Assembly: GCA_020444775.1 (NCBI GenBank)
Contig: JAGRHX010000148.1
Coordinates: 1-8,193, forward strand
Direction of reading: 5' to 3'
Length of the DNA stretch: 8,193 nucleotides
From: Gammaproteobacteria bacterium
GTDB taxonomy: Bacteria > Pseudomonadota > Gammaproteobacteria > HK1
This document shows positions 1 through 6,937 of the stretch, piece after piece; positions within the stretch are counted from its first letter, which is position 1, and each line of letters starts with the position of its first letter. Below the pieces are notes generated by a model. It saw only the letters and a list, made by a program, of their open reading frames with translations. It searched no databases and had not been told where the DNA came from. The position numbers and the translations under genes are program-made.

Positions 1-717
1 TATGGCAACCGGGTCGGCGTCTGGCGGATGTTCGATTGCTTCGACAAGCATTCGATACGATGCACGGTGTCACTCAACTTCGGCGTCATCGAGCACTACC
101 CCGAGATCTTCGAGGCGATGGAAGCGCGTCAATATGATTATCTGTGCCACGGCTTCTATAACACGCGTTACCTGTGGAATCTGCCCGAGGCCGACGAGCG
201 CGCGGTGATCAGCGATTGCGTGTCGCTGCTGCGCGAACGCACCGGTCGTCAGCTCAACGGCTGGTTCGGTCCCGCGGTCTCCGGCACGCTGCGCACCGCC
301 AACATCGTCGCCGAGCTCGGTATGATCTACACGGCCGATTACTACCACGACGATCAGCCGATGCCGGTGCACACCAACAACGGCACCCTGGTCTCGGTAC
401 CGTACTCGATGGATATCAACGATGCCGTGGTGTACCGCTGGCAGAGCGAGGGCGAGGAGTTCGAGCGCATGATTCGCGACGCCTTCGACACCCTGTATGC
501 CGAGGGTGAGCACAGCGGTCGGGTCATGGCGATCTGCCTGCACCCCTATCTGTACGGTCAGCCGCATCGCATCAAGTACCTGGATCGGGCGCTCGGTTAC
601 GTGCTCGGCCACGAGGGTGTCTGGCAGGCCACCGGCACCGAGATCGCGCAGTGGTCGCTACAGCACTGGCTGCCGCTGCTGGAGCAGGACGGGAAGAGCG
701 GGGGAGCAGGCCGATGA
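1..717 (+). CDS. Polysaccharide deacetylase / PuuE-like NodB-fold hydrolase, 5'-truncated
   Basis: The reading frame is open from base 1 and ends at TGA 715-717, so 238 residues are visible and the N-terminus lies outside the window. Aligning its first residues (YGNRVGVWR) with FGNRVGIFR at residue 82 of the next gene suggests about 80 residues are missing. The fold is that of the NodB/polysaccharide deacetylase superfamily in its PuuE (allantoinase-like)/cyclic-imidase branch, whose members hydrolyse C-N bonds of amides, ureides or cyclic imides using a bound metal. Visible marks, numbered from the window edge, are a Cys-His-Gly motif (His50) at the metal-ligand position, Trp-Phe-Gly-Pro (88-91), and His-Pro-Tyr-Leu-Tyr-Gly-Gln (181-187) followed by HRIKYLD, the C-terminal catalytic-histidine region. 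No membrane segment is seen in the visible part. It overlaps the following paralogue by 4 bp, so the two are translationally coupled. The substrate is unknown; a carbohydrate deacetylase role is less likely than a small-molecule amidohydrolase role. Confidence 0.85.
   Translation, partial: YGNRVGVWRMFDCFDKHSIRCTVSLNFGVIEHYPEIFEAMEARQYDYLCHGFYNTRYLWNLPEADERAVISDCVSLLRERTGRQLNGWFGPAVSGTLRTANIVAELGMIYTADYYHDDQPMPVHTNNGTLVSVPYSMDINDAVVYRWQSEGEEFERMIRDAFDTLYAEGEHSGRVMAICLHPYLYGQPHRIKYLDRALGYVLGHEGVWQATGTEIAQWSLQHWLPLLEQDGKSGGAGR
701..706 (+). promoter_or_regulatory. Ribosome binding site deciding the start of the second deacetylase-like gene
   Basis: GGGGAG lies 7 nt before ATG 714, inside the last codons of the upstream gene. 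Together with the ATGA overlap it supports the 714 start and translational coupling of the two paralogues. Confidence 0.6.
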
Positions 718-1622
718 GCGAGCAGACACAGCGCTATCGTGACGGCGCGGGCTATGACCATCCGCACTACGAATGGCAGCCGCTGCCGGGGCGTGCGCCA
801 CTCGAGTGGCCGAACGGCGCGCGGCTCGCGGTCACCGCCTTCCTGCGTGTCGAGTACCTGGAGCTGGATCCCCCCGCCGATGCGGTTGGCGATCCGCGTT
901 TCGGCGGCGCGCTGGGCTCGTACTTCCCGGACTTCCAGAACTACTCCAGACGCGAGTTCGGCAATCGGGTCGGCATCTTCCGGGTGCTGGACATCCTCGA
1001 GCGTCATGGAATCCGGGCCACCGTGTGCATGAACGCGATGGCCGCGCAGCGTTACCCGTACCTGCTACAGCGCTGCTTGCGGGCCGGTCACGAGCTCGCG
1101 GCGGGCGGTCTGTCCGCCAGTCGGATGATCACCTCGAAGATGGACGAGTCCGCCGAACGGGCCTACATCGCGCAGACCCTGGACATCCTCGAGTCGGTCT
1201 CCGGCGAGCGGCCGCGTGGCTGGGCCGGGCAGGACCAGAGCCAGAGCGAGCGCACCCCGCAGCTGCTGGCCGAGGCCGGTATCACCCACCTGATGGATTT
1301 TCCCAATGACGACCAACCATACCGGCTCAATACCACGCCCGGGCTGGTGTCGATTCCATATCAGAGTGAATGGGACGACGCGCAGCTGTTCGCAGTGCGC
1401 AAGGTCGATGCGTGGCGTTACCCGGAGCTGTTCGGCTCCGCCTTCCAGACCCTGTGCGAGGAGGGTGGTCGGATGTTCGGGTTCGGTATCCATCCGTGGA
1501 TCTTCGGGCAGGCGCACCGGATCCGCTATCTGGACGAGGCGCTGAAGCAGATTGCAGGTCATGACCAGGCCTGGTTCACCAGCGCCGGGGAGATCGCGCA
1601 GTGGGTGTCGGGCAAGGCCTGA
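714..1622 (+). CDS. Second PuuE-like NodB-fold protein, metal-site His replaced
   Basis: This protein of 302 residues is a clear paralogue of the preceding one. They share F/YGNRVG (82-87 here), the DDQP segment (199-202), LVSIPY (211-216) and HPW-IFGQ-HRIRYLD (260-274). The start is ATG 714, inside the ATGA stop/start overlap, with GGGGAG at 701-706 giving 7 nt spacing; a longer frame from 651 lies wholly inside the upstream gene and was not used. The N-terminal strand (GARLAVTAFLRVEYLEL, 36-52) matches the first beta strand of PuuE-like proteins. At the position of the Cys-His-Gly motif of its neighbour it reads Ala-Ala-Gly-Gly (129-132), so the usual metal-binding histidine is absent, while the C-terminal His260 is kept. 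It may be a non-catalytic or altered partner of the upstream protein, possibly in a heteromeric complex, or an enzyme with a different metal site. The family assignment is firm; the activity is not. Confidence 0.85.
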   Translation: MSEQTQRYRDGAGYDHPHYEWQPLPGRAPLEWPNGARLAVTAFLRVEYLELDPPADAVGDPRFGGALGSYFPDFQNYSRREFGNRVGIFRVLDILERHGIRATVCMNAMAAQRYPYLLQRCLRAGHELAAGGLSASRMITSKMDESAERAYIAQTLDILESVSGERPRGWAGQDQSQSERTPQLLAEAGITHLMDFPNDDQPYRLNTTPGLVSIPYQSEWDDAQLFAVRKVDAWRYPELFGSAFQTLCEEGGRMFGFGIHPWIFGQAHRIRYLDEALKQIAGHDQAWFTSAGEIAQWVSGKA

Positions 1623-1704
1623 TGCGGATGCTGATGGATGGTGACGTGGATGCAGGGTCGGTGGCCGGCGCCCTCGACCCGGGCATGCTGGATGGGGGTT
1701 CTAC

Positions 1705-2586
1705 ATGACAGACACGGTCGGCGTCATCGGCCTCGGCCAGATGGGCAGCGCGATGGCGCAGACGCTGCGCCGCGAGGGCTTCACGCTGCTGTGCCACGAT
1801 TTGAACGAGCAGGCGCTGCACGAGGCCCGGGGCCTCGGCTGCATGATCGCGACCGGCGTCGGGCAGATTGGCGAGGAATGTCAGCGTATCCTGCTGTCGC
1901 TGCCGAGCGGCGCGGTGGTGCGAACGGTGTTGTTCGACGGCGATCAGGCCCTTCTGGCGTCGGCGCGTGGCGATCAAGTGGTGGTCGATACCTCGACGCT
2001 CGCGCCGGACGACGCGCGGGAGTTCGCCACGCGACTGGCCACGCGGAATGTGGCTTATCTGGACGCGCCGGTCAGCGGCGGACGCGTGGGTGCGTTGAAC
2101 GGCACGCTGGCGATGATGGTCGGCGGAGCGGCGGACACCATCGAGCGGGTGCGGCCGCTGCTCGATGCGCTGGTCGCGCGGCTCACCCATGTTGGCGACT
2201 CCGGTGCCGGTCAGGTCGCCAAGCTGGCCAACAATCTGCTGTGCGCGGCCCACCTGCTGACGACCTCCGAGGCCTTGAAGATGGCGGAGCGCGCGGGGGT
2301 CGATCCGGAACGTGTGCTTACCGCTGTAAACGGTGGCTCCGGGGCATCCAGCGTCAGCCAGAATGCCTATCCGGCGTGGATCCTGAGCGGTAGCTACGAC
2401 AGCGGCTTCAGCGCCGGGCTGATGCGCAAGGACGTGGCCCTGGCCGCGGCGTTGATCGAGTCGCTGGGGCTGGAGCTGCCGCTCAGCGAGCAGACCACGC
2501 GGCGCTGGCGCCAGAGCGTGACGCGGCTGGCCGACGCGGACGATTTCGTCGCCATCACCCGTTTCGCGGGTGAAGGTTTCGACTGA
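1705..2586 (+). CDS. NAD(P)-dependent beta-hydroxyacid dehydrogenase (3-hydroxyisobutyrate / 2-hydroxy-3-oxopropionate reductase family)
   Basis: This 293-residue protein has the family's usual length of about 290-300. It has an N-terminal Rossmann nucleotide-binding domain with GLGQMG (9-14), then the signature DAPVSGG (120-126), the catalytic Lys173 in GQVAKLANN (169-177), and the C-terminal helical-domain Lys-Asp pair (242-243). These enzymes interconvert a beta-hydroxyacid and a semialdehyde, for example 3-hydroxyisobutyrate, tartronate semialdehyde or gamma-hydroxybutyrate. The second beta strand ends in Cys-His-Asp (30-32); an acidic residue there usually favours NAD over NADP, which is an inference. 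The start is ATG 1705 with a G-rich ribosome site (GGGGG, 1694-1698). The 82-bp gap from the preceding stop shows no terminator, so it probably belongs to the same transcript. Placed between the PuuE-like pair and an aldehyde dehydrogenase, it likely handles a hydroxyacid or semialdehyde intermediate of the same route. The exact substrate cannot be assigned. Confidence 0.88.
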   Translation: MTDTVGVIGLGQMGSAMAQTLRREGFTLLCHDLNEQALHEARGLGCMIATGVGQIGEECQRILLSLPSGAVVRTVLFDGDQALLASARGDQVVVDTSTLAPDDAREFATRLATRNVAYLDAPVSGGRVGALNGTLAMMVGGAADTIERVRPLLDALVARLTHVGDSGAGQVAKLANNLLCAAHLLTTSEALKMAERAGVDPERVLTAVNGGSGASSVSQNAYPAWILSGSYDSGFSAGLMRKDVALAAALIESLGLELPLSEQTTRRWRQSVTRLADADDFVAITRFAGEGFD

Positions 2587-2629
2587 CGACTCGAGCCGGC
2601 GGCGGGCGCTTCCAATCCCGACTGGCATA

Positions 2630-2651
2630 CTCCCCGGGCGTGCTCCCCGGG
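2630..2651. repeat. Two copies of CTCCCCGGG before the aldehyde dehydrogenase gene
   Basis: The 104-bp gap between the dehydrogenase stop (2586) and the aldehyde dehydrogenase start (2691) contains CTCCCCGGG at 2630-2638 and again at 2643-2651, starts 13 bp apart. Because CCCGGG is self-complementary, the two copies can also pair as a short imperfect stem. No T-run follows, so this is not a standard intrinsic terminator. It could be a binding site or chance in GC-rich DNA. Confidence 0.4.
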
Positions 2652-2678
2652 ACGAGTCCCCGCGCAGAATTCCCTTGC

Positions 2679-2684
2679 AGAGGT
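2679..2684 (+). promoter_or_regulatory. Ribosome binding site deciding the aldehyde dehydrogenase start
   Basis: AGAGGT sits 6 nt before ATG 2691. This favours 2691 over an in-frame GTG at 2640, whose extra 17 residues (rich in Pro, Ser and Arg) do not look like aldehyde dehydrogenase sequence. Confidence 0.6.
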
Positions 2685-2690
2685 AGCAGC

Positions 2691-4208
2691 ATGCACAGCG
2701 ACAGACAACGCCTGGCGGCGCTCATCGAGCGTCTGCTGCCGGGCGCGGAGCAGCCGGCGAGCCGAATCGACGGGCGCTGGATGGCCGGTGAAGGTGAGGA
2801 GCTGGCGCTGGTCAATCCCGCCGATGGCCAGGCCTTGCTGAGCTTCAGGGACGCCGGCACGGCGGCGGTCGACGAGGCGGTGGTCAGCGCCGCCCGGGCG
2901 CAGTCTGGCTGGGCCGACGCGAGCGGCGCGGAGCGCGGCCGGCTGATGCAGCGTGTGGCGGCCGCCGTTCGCGAGGCCGCGTCGGAGCTGGCCGAGCTCG
3001 AGGCGATCAACGCCGGCAAGCCGCTGCGTGACTGTCAGGCCGAGGCCGCACGGGTGGCCGAGATGTTCGAGTACTACGCCGGCTGGGCCGACAAGTTCGG
3101 CGGTGAGGTGATCCCGGTGCCGACCGGTCATCTGACCTATACCCGCCGTGAGCCGATGGGCGTGGTGCTGCAGATGACCCCCTGGAACGCGCCGCTGTTC
3201 ACCGCGGGCTGGCAGATCGCGCCGGCCATCGCGATGGGTAACGCCGTGCTGATCAAGCCATCGGAGCTGACCCCCTTGTCGACCCTGGCGCTGGGGGTGC
3301 TGATCGAGCGTGCCGGCGTTCCAGCCGGGTTGGTGAACGTGATCGCCGGCCAGGGCCATAGCGTTGCGCCACCGGCAATCGAGCATCCGCGGGTCGACAA
3401 GGTGGTTTTCGTCGGCTCGCGCGAGACCGGCATGCGGGTGGCGAGCGCCGCTGCTCTGCAGCTCAAGCCCTGCGTGCTGGAGCTGGGCGGCAAGTCGGCA
3501 AATATCGTGTTCGCCGACGCCGATCTGGAGCGTGCCGCGATCGGTGCGCAGGCCGCCATCTTCGCCGGCGCCGGGCAGAGCTGCGTGGCCGGCTCGCGGC
3601 TGTTGGTGCAACGTGCGATCTACGAGGACTTCTGCGAACGCGTGATCAAGGGCGCGGCGCGGTTACGCCTGGGCCATCCGCTGGCCGCTGACACCGAGAT
3701 CGGTCCACTCGGCAGTGCCCGGCAGTTGGCCCGGGTCGGCGCCGCCATCGAGTCGGGCACCCGTGACGGTGCGCGGGCGCACGGCGCCGCGCTATCCGCG
3801 GTCGCGTCCGGCGGCTTCTATCTGCCACCCACCGTGCTAACAGGGGTGGACAACCAGATGGCAGTCGCGCGCGACGAGATCTTCGGGCCGGTGGTTGCGG
3901 CCATTCCCTTCGACGATGAGGAACAGGCCATACAGATCGCTAACGACAGCCTCTACGGTCTGGCCGGCGCGGTATGGACCCGCGACGTTGGCCGTGCGCA
4001 CCGGGTCGCGGCGCGGGTGCGGGCCGGGACCTTCTGGGTCAATGCCTACAAGACCATTCACGTCTCGGCGCCGTTCGGTGGCTACGGGCAGAGTGGCTAC
4101 GGCCGTTCCAGCGGCCTGGATGCGCTCTACGAGTACACACGGTCCAAGAGCGTGTGGGTGGAGACGGCCGCGGCGCCGGTCATGCCCTTCGGCTACGCGC
4201 CGGACTGA
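2691..4208 (+). CDS. NAD(P)-dependent aldehyde dehydrogenase (non-acylating)
   Basis: This 505-residue protein has the usual length for the hydrolytic aldehyde dehydrogenase superfamily (480-510). Motifs are in the expected order: TPWNAP with the oxyanion Asn166; KPSE (189-192) for the cofactor adenosine ribose; FVGSRETG (240-247), the cofactor-binding turn; ELGGKS with general base Glu264; GQSC with nucleophile Cys298; EIFGP (396-400) with the ribose-contacting Glu396; and PFGGYGQSGYGR near the C-terminus. It oxidises an aldehyde to a carboxylate in the cytoplasm. TPWN, and an active-site motif unlike MmsA-type GQRC, argue against a CoA-acylating methylmalonate-semialdehyde enzyme. Glu192 is compatible with NAD. 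The general look is that of the betaine-aldehyde/aminobutyraldehyde/phenylacetaldehyde group, but the substrate is not determined. It is the last + gene of the cluster starting with the PuuE-like pair, and its stop lies 17 bp from the convergent tesB stop. Confidence 0.93.
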   Translation: MHSDRQRLAALIERLLPGAEQPASRIDGRWMAGEGEELALVNPADGQALLSFRDAGTAAVDEAVVSAARAQSGWADASGAERGRLMQRVAAAVREAASELAELEAINAGKPLRDCQAEAARVAEMFEYYAGWADKFGGEVIPVPTGHLTYTRREPMGVVLQMTPWNAPLFTAGWQIAPAIAMGNAVLIKPSELTPLSTLALGVLIERAGVPAGLVNVIAGQGHSVAPPAIEHPRVDKVVFVGSRETGMRVASAAALQLKPCVLELGGKSANIVFADADLERAAIGAQAAIFAGAGQSCVAGSRLLVQRAIYEDFCERVIKGAARLRLGHPLAADTEIGPLGSARQLARVGAAIESGTRDGARAHGAALSAVASGGFYLPPTVLTGVDNQMAVARDEIFGPVVAAIPFDDEEQAIQIANDSLYGLAGAVWTRDVGRAHRVAARVRAGTFWVNAYKTIHVSAPFGGYGQSGYGRSSGLDALYEYTRSKSVWVETAAAPVMPFGYAPD

Positions 4209-4225
4209 GAGCTGTGTCGAGTCGC

Positions 4226-5089
4226 TCAGTCCTGCCAGCGCACCAGGCCCTCCTGCATGCAGGTCGCGACCAGATTGCCGTCACGATCGAAGAAGCGTCC
4301 CATCGCCAGGCCGCGGCTGCCAGCGGTTGCCTCCACGCATTGGTCATAGAGCAACCACTGGTCGACCCGGGGCACCCGGTAGAACCACATCGCGTGGTCG
4401 AGGCTCGCGCCGTTCAGGCGCGGGTCGTGCCAGCGCCGGCCGTGTGGCAGGACCACGTGGTCGACCAGGGTGCTGTCCGCCAGGTAGGCGAGGCCCGCGT
4501 AGTGCACGGCCGGTCGCTCCGGTAGCGACTCGCTGATCCGCATCCACATCCGCTGCGCCTCCAGCACCGGCGTGCCTGGGGGCGCTTTGGGCGGATTGAT
4601 GTAGAGGATCTCCATCGGACGTGCGCCACCGTCCCAGTCGCCCGGATCGCCCTGCGCCAGGCTCACCGCGTGATAGGTTTGCGTCACCTGCTCCGGCGGC
4701 GGGGCGGACGGCATTGGCGCGCCGCTGAAGTGCTCGCCGGGCTCGGGCACCTGGAACGAGACCATCATCCGGAACAGCTCCTTGCCCGACTGCAGCGCGT
4801 GGACGCAGCGTGAGCTGAAGCCGCGACCGTCGCGCACCACCTCCACCTGCAGGTCGACCTCGGCGTCGACGTCGCCCGGACGCAGGAAGTAGGCGTGCAG
4901 TGAGTGCACCAGACGGTCGTCGGGCATGTCGACCTGGGCGGCGGCGAGTGATTGCGCCAGGAACTGGCCGCCGTACAGGCGACCGCTGCGTTCCGGACCC
5001 GCCGGTGCGCGAAAGTGGCCGGGTGCGGTCTGCTCGAGGGCGACCAGACGGGTGAATGGGGCGTGCTGCGAGTCGGGCGCGACATTCAT
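4226..5089 (-). CDS. tesB: Acyl-CoA thioesterase II
   Basis: This 287-residue protein is essentially the same length as E. coli TesB (286 as I recall it). It is a double hot-dog thioesterase that hydrolyses medium- and long-chain acyl-CoA to free fatty acid and CoA in the cytoplasm. Family marks are LYGGQFLAQSLAAA (38-51), RLVHSLHAYFLRPGD (59-73), LAYLADS (200-206), GASLDHAMWFYR (227-238) and the C-terminal VATCMQEGLVR (275-284). The catalytic triad maps to Asp205, Ser229 (Thr in E. coli; Ser is a conservative replacement) and Gln279. The chosen start, ATG at 5089 reading leftward, gives the family N-terminus (FTRLVALEQ matching LNLLNLEKI-type starts). The frame stays open far upstream, but that part is antisense to the neighbouring dehydrogenase and was excluded. 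No strong ribosome site precedes the start. It is divergent from the D-2-hydroxyacid dehydrogenase gene across 51 bp. Confidence 0.93.
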   Translation of the reverse strand: MNVAPDSQHAPFTRLVALEQTAPGHFRAPAGPERSGRLYGGQFLAQSLAAAQVDMPDDRLVHSLHAYFLRPGDVDAEVDLQVEVVRDGRGFSSRCVHALQSGKELFRMMVSFQVPEPGEHFSGAPMPSAPPPEQVTQTYHAVSLAQGDPGDWDGGARPMEILYINPPKAPPGTPVLEAQRMWMRISESLPERPAVHYAGLAYLADSTLVDHVVLPHGRRWHDPRLNGASLDHAMWFYRVPRVDQWLLYDQCVEATAGSRGLAMGRFFDRDGNLVATCMQEGLVRWQD

Positions 5090-5140
5090 GTTTGCGGTGG
5101 GGCTACGCTTGGGATCGTGTGACGAACATGGAAGCAGGTG
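5090..5140. promoter_or_regulatory. 51-bp divergent gap between tesB and the D-2-hydroxyacid dehydrogenase gene
   Basis: The two start codons face away from each other with only 51 bp between them, so both promoters must overlap here or reach into the opposing coding regions. I could not pick convincing -35/-10 pairs on either strand. The call rests on gene orientation only. Confidence 0.35.
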
Positions 5141-6052
5141 ATGACGGCAATCTACATCGATGCTGGACCGGAGCTGGTAGCGCTCTACGAGCGGCTCGGC
5201 AGGGCTATTCTGCCCGATCTGCACATCCACCGGGGCGACCCGGAGCCGCAAGCGCTGCCGGCGCTGCTGCGCGGCTATCGTGGGGTCTTGAATGGCCACA
5301 CCCGGTTGCCCGGCGAGGTGCTTACGCAATGTCCGGGGCTCGAGCACGTGGTGTTCCTTGGCACCGGTGTGTCGACCTACGTCGACATGGACCTCGCGGC
5401 CGCGCACGGCATCGGTGTGCATGGCATCGCCGGCTACGGCAGCCGCACCATCGCCGAGCATGCCGTGGGGCTGATGTTCGCCGCGGTGCGTGACATCGCC
5501 CGCCAGGATCGGGCCATGCGTGCCGGGCAGTGGCAGACCCGGGGCGGCTTCGAGCTGCGTGGCCGGACCCTCGGCGTGATCGGTGTCGGCAACGTCGGGC
5601 GGGAGATGGTCGGCCTGGGGAATGCGCTTGGCATGCGGGTGCTGGTCTGGGCGCGGCGTCCGGTGGACCCGGCGTTGAGCTGTGAGCAGGTGACGCTGGA
5701 TACGCTGCTGCAGCAGTCCGACGTGGTTTCCCTGCACGTCGCGCATACGCCACAGACCGAAGGGATGCTGGACGCGACCCGACTGGCGCGTATGAAGCCT
5801 GGCGCGATCCTGGTCAACACCGCGCGTGCCGCGTTGGTCGACGAGCAGGCACTGGCCGCATGCCTGCGTAGCGGTCCGCTCGGGCACGCAGCGGTGGACG
5901 TGTACGGCAGCGAGCCGCCGGCGGCGGATCATCCGTTGCTGACGCTGGAGAACTGCACCCTGACCGCGCACAGCGCCTGGAATTCGCCGCAGGCCGCGGA
6001 GCGTCTGCTGGTGCTGGCGCTGGAAAAGCTGCGCGATCTGCTCGAGGTATGA
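5141..6052 (+). CDS. D-isomer-specific 2-hydroxyacid dehydrogenase
   Basis: This 303-residue protein has the two-domain layout of the family: a split catalytic domain (about 1-98 and the C-terminal helix) around a Rossmann domain. Visible marks are GVIGVGNVG (145-153), MKPGAILVNTARAALVD (218-234) with catalytic Arg229, AVDVYGSEP (251-259) with Glu258, and LTAHSAWNS (274-282) with His277. It reduces 2-oxoacids to D-2-hydroxyacids or the reverse, with glyoxylate, hydroxypyruvate or 3-phosphoglycerate-like substrates possible. After the second Rossmann strand it reads VLVWARRP (167-174); two arginines without an acidic residue suggest NADPH rather than NADH. The start chosen is ATG 5141; a GTG directly before it (5138) is in frame and adds only one residue. 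GGA at 5130-5132 is a weak ribosome site 8 nt away. It lacks the C-terminal ACT domain of SerA, so it is probably not the serine-pathway enzyme. Confidence 0.9.
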   Translation: MTAIYIDAGPELVALYERLGRAILPDLHIHRGDPEPQALPALLRGYRGVLNGHTRLPGEVLTQCPGLEHVVFLGTGVSTYVDMDLAAAHGIGVHGIAGYGSRTIAEHAVGLMFAAVRDIARQDRAMRAGQWQTRGGFELRGRTLGVIGVGNVGREMVGLGNALGMRVLVWARRPVDPALSCEQVTLDTLLQQSDVVSLHVAHTPQTEGMLDATRLARMKPGAILVNTARAALVDEQALAACLRSGPLGHAAVDVYGSEPPAADHPLLTLENCTLTAHSAWNSPQAAERLLVLALEKLRDLLEV

Positions 6053-6106
6053 GTCTCAAGGCATGAGTCGATACGGCGGTCCGGTTGCTCTGTACCCAGC
6101 TACCGC

Positions 6107-6748
6107 TCAGGCCGTTCGGCCTCGTAGCTCCTTGACACGTCCGCGCCAGACCGCGAAACGACGGCTCGCCAGCTCGAGCATCGGCATGTCGACCGGCAGA
6201 TTGCCGTAGGCGTGGGTCACCTCGTAGCTCGCATAGCAGCGTGCCAGCTCGTCCAGCAGCAGCCTGGCCTTGTTCCGGTACGCGCACTCGGTGCCGATGT
6301 CACCAGTCAACAGGCCGCCGCGCACCGGGAGCTCGGTGCCGATCACGCGCTGCACCGGCCAACCGCGTAGCCGTACGATCCGCTCTACGAACGGGCGCGG
6401 CGAGGCGGTCGCGATCCAGACCTGGTGGCCCTGGCCGGCCAGGGATTCCAACGCCTGCAGCACCGGTTGGACCGCGCGCAGTCGCGACGCGCAATGCTGC
6501 GCCGCCTCGACCAGAACCGCCGGATCCTGCCCCCCCAGGCAGCGTCGGTACAGCCTCCGCTTGATGATCGAACGCGGGTTGCTGGCGTAGCTGGCCGGCT
6601 GATACAGCAGCGGCACCAGCATCGGCCACAGTCGGCGTCTTCCGCTGACCGACTGGAACAGCAGCCCCAGGGAGTTGACGGTGACGAGCGTCTGGTCGAA
6701 ATCGAACAGCGCTACCGGATGCGGTCTGCAATCGCTGCGAGGAGTCAT
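6107..6748 (-). CDS. HAD-IB family phosphatase (SerB/PgpC-like)
   Basis: This 213-residue haloacid-dehalogenase-superfamily hydrolase belongs to subfamily IB, which has a helical cap inserted after motif I. Motif I is FDFDQT (15-20) with nucleophile Asp16 and acid/base Asp18; motif II is IATAS with Ser116; motif III includes Lys160; motif IV is AYGNLPVDMPML (180-191), keeping Asp187 while Asn183 replaces the first Asp of the common GDSxxD form. YGNxxxD variants occur in HAD-IB proteins, so activity is likely kept. The cap (about 30-95) carries a hydrophobic, basic stretch (RRRLWPMLVPLLY) that could touch membranes or lipid-like phosphates, as in phosphatidylglycerophosphatase C; this is an inference. 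The start at 6748 has a weak AGG about 6 nt upstream. It converges with the D-2-hydroxyacid dehydrogenase (54 bp between stops) and is divergent from tam. Confidence 0.85.
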   Translation of the reverse strand: MTPRSDCRPHPVALFDFDQTLVTVNSLGLLFQSVSGRRRLWPMLVPLLYQPASYASNPRSIIKRRLYRRCLGGQDPAVLVEAAQHCASRLRAVQPVLQALESLAGQGHQVWIATASPRPFVERIVRLRGWPVQRVIGTELPVRGGLLTGDIGTECAYRNKARLLLDELARCYASYEVTHAYGNLPVDMPMLELASRRFAVWRGRVKELRGRTA

Positions 6749-6784
6749 GGATGCCTGGGTGTGCGGCTGGATGATGGATGAATT

Positions 6785-6839
6785 GTCGAGTGTGGGTCGA
6801 GTGCGGGTCGAGTGCGGGTCGAGTGCGGGTCGAAGGCGG
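6785..6839. repeat. Five tandem copies of an 11-bp unit (GTCGAGTGCGG)
   Basis: The units begin at 6785, 6796, 6807, 6818 and 6829. The three middle copies are identical, the first has one change (GTGTGG end) and the last has two (GAAGGCGG end). The period of 11 bp is about one helical turn, so each copy would face the same side of the DNA. The array starts 37 bp upstream of the HAD gene start and ends about 140 bp before tam. It may be an operator array or a slippage-prone minisatellite. Confidence 0.9.
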
Positions 6840-6937
6840 GCGGGTCAGGGCCAGCACGAGGCGCACTGCGCGCGGGTATGCGACAATCTCCGTTTACCTG
6901 TTGACCGTCGGGGCCGTTCGAAGGCGTCCGCCGCCCG

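Noticed and set aside
651..713. Upstream start for the second deacetylase-like gene
   Set aside because: It would lie entirely inside the preceding gene; ATG 714 has a good ribosome site and the classical ATGA coupling.
1623..1704. Recurring GATG in the gap before the beta-hydroxyacid dehydrogenase gene
   Set aside because: The copies are irregularly spaced, form no array or hairpin, and none makes a start with a better reading frame than ATG 1705.
2394..3611. 405-codon minus-strand open frame
   Set aside because: It lies opposite the ends of the beta-hydroxyacid dehydrogenase and the aldehyde dehydrogenase, both strongly supported on the + strand, and its translation resembles no family.
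5090..5971. Long minus-strand open frame continuing upstream of tesB to 5971
   Set aside because: It is exactly antisense to the D-2-hydroxyacid dehydrogenase gene, has low-complexity Arg/His/Gln-rich composition, and TesB family alignment starts at 5089. Long antisense frames are common in GC-rich DNA.
6049..6069. Two copies of ATGAGTC at the end of the D-2-hydroxyacid dehydrogenase gene
   Set aside because: A 7-bp direct repeat is too short to be significant and has no associated structure.
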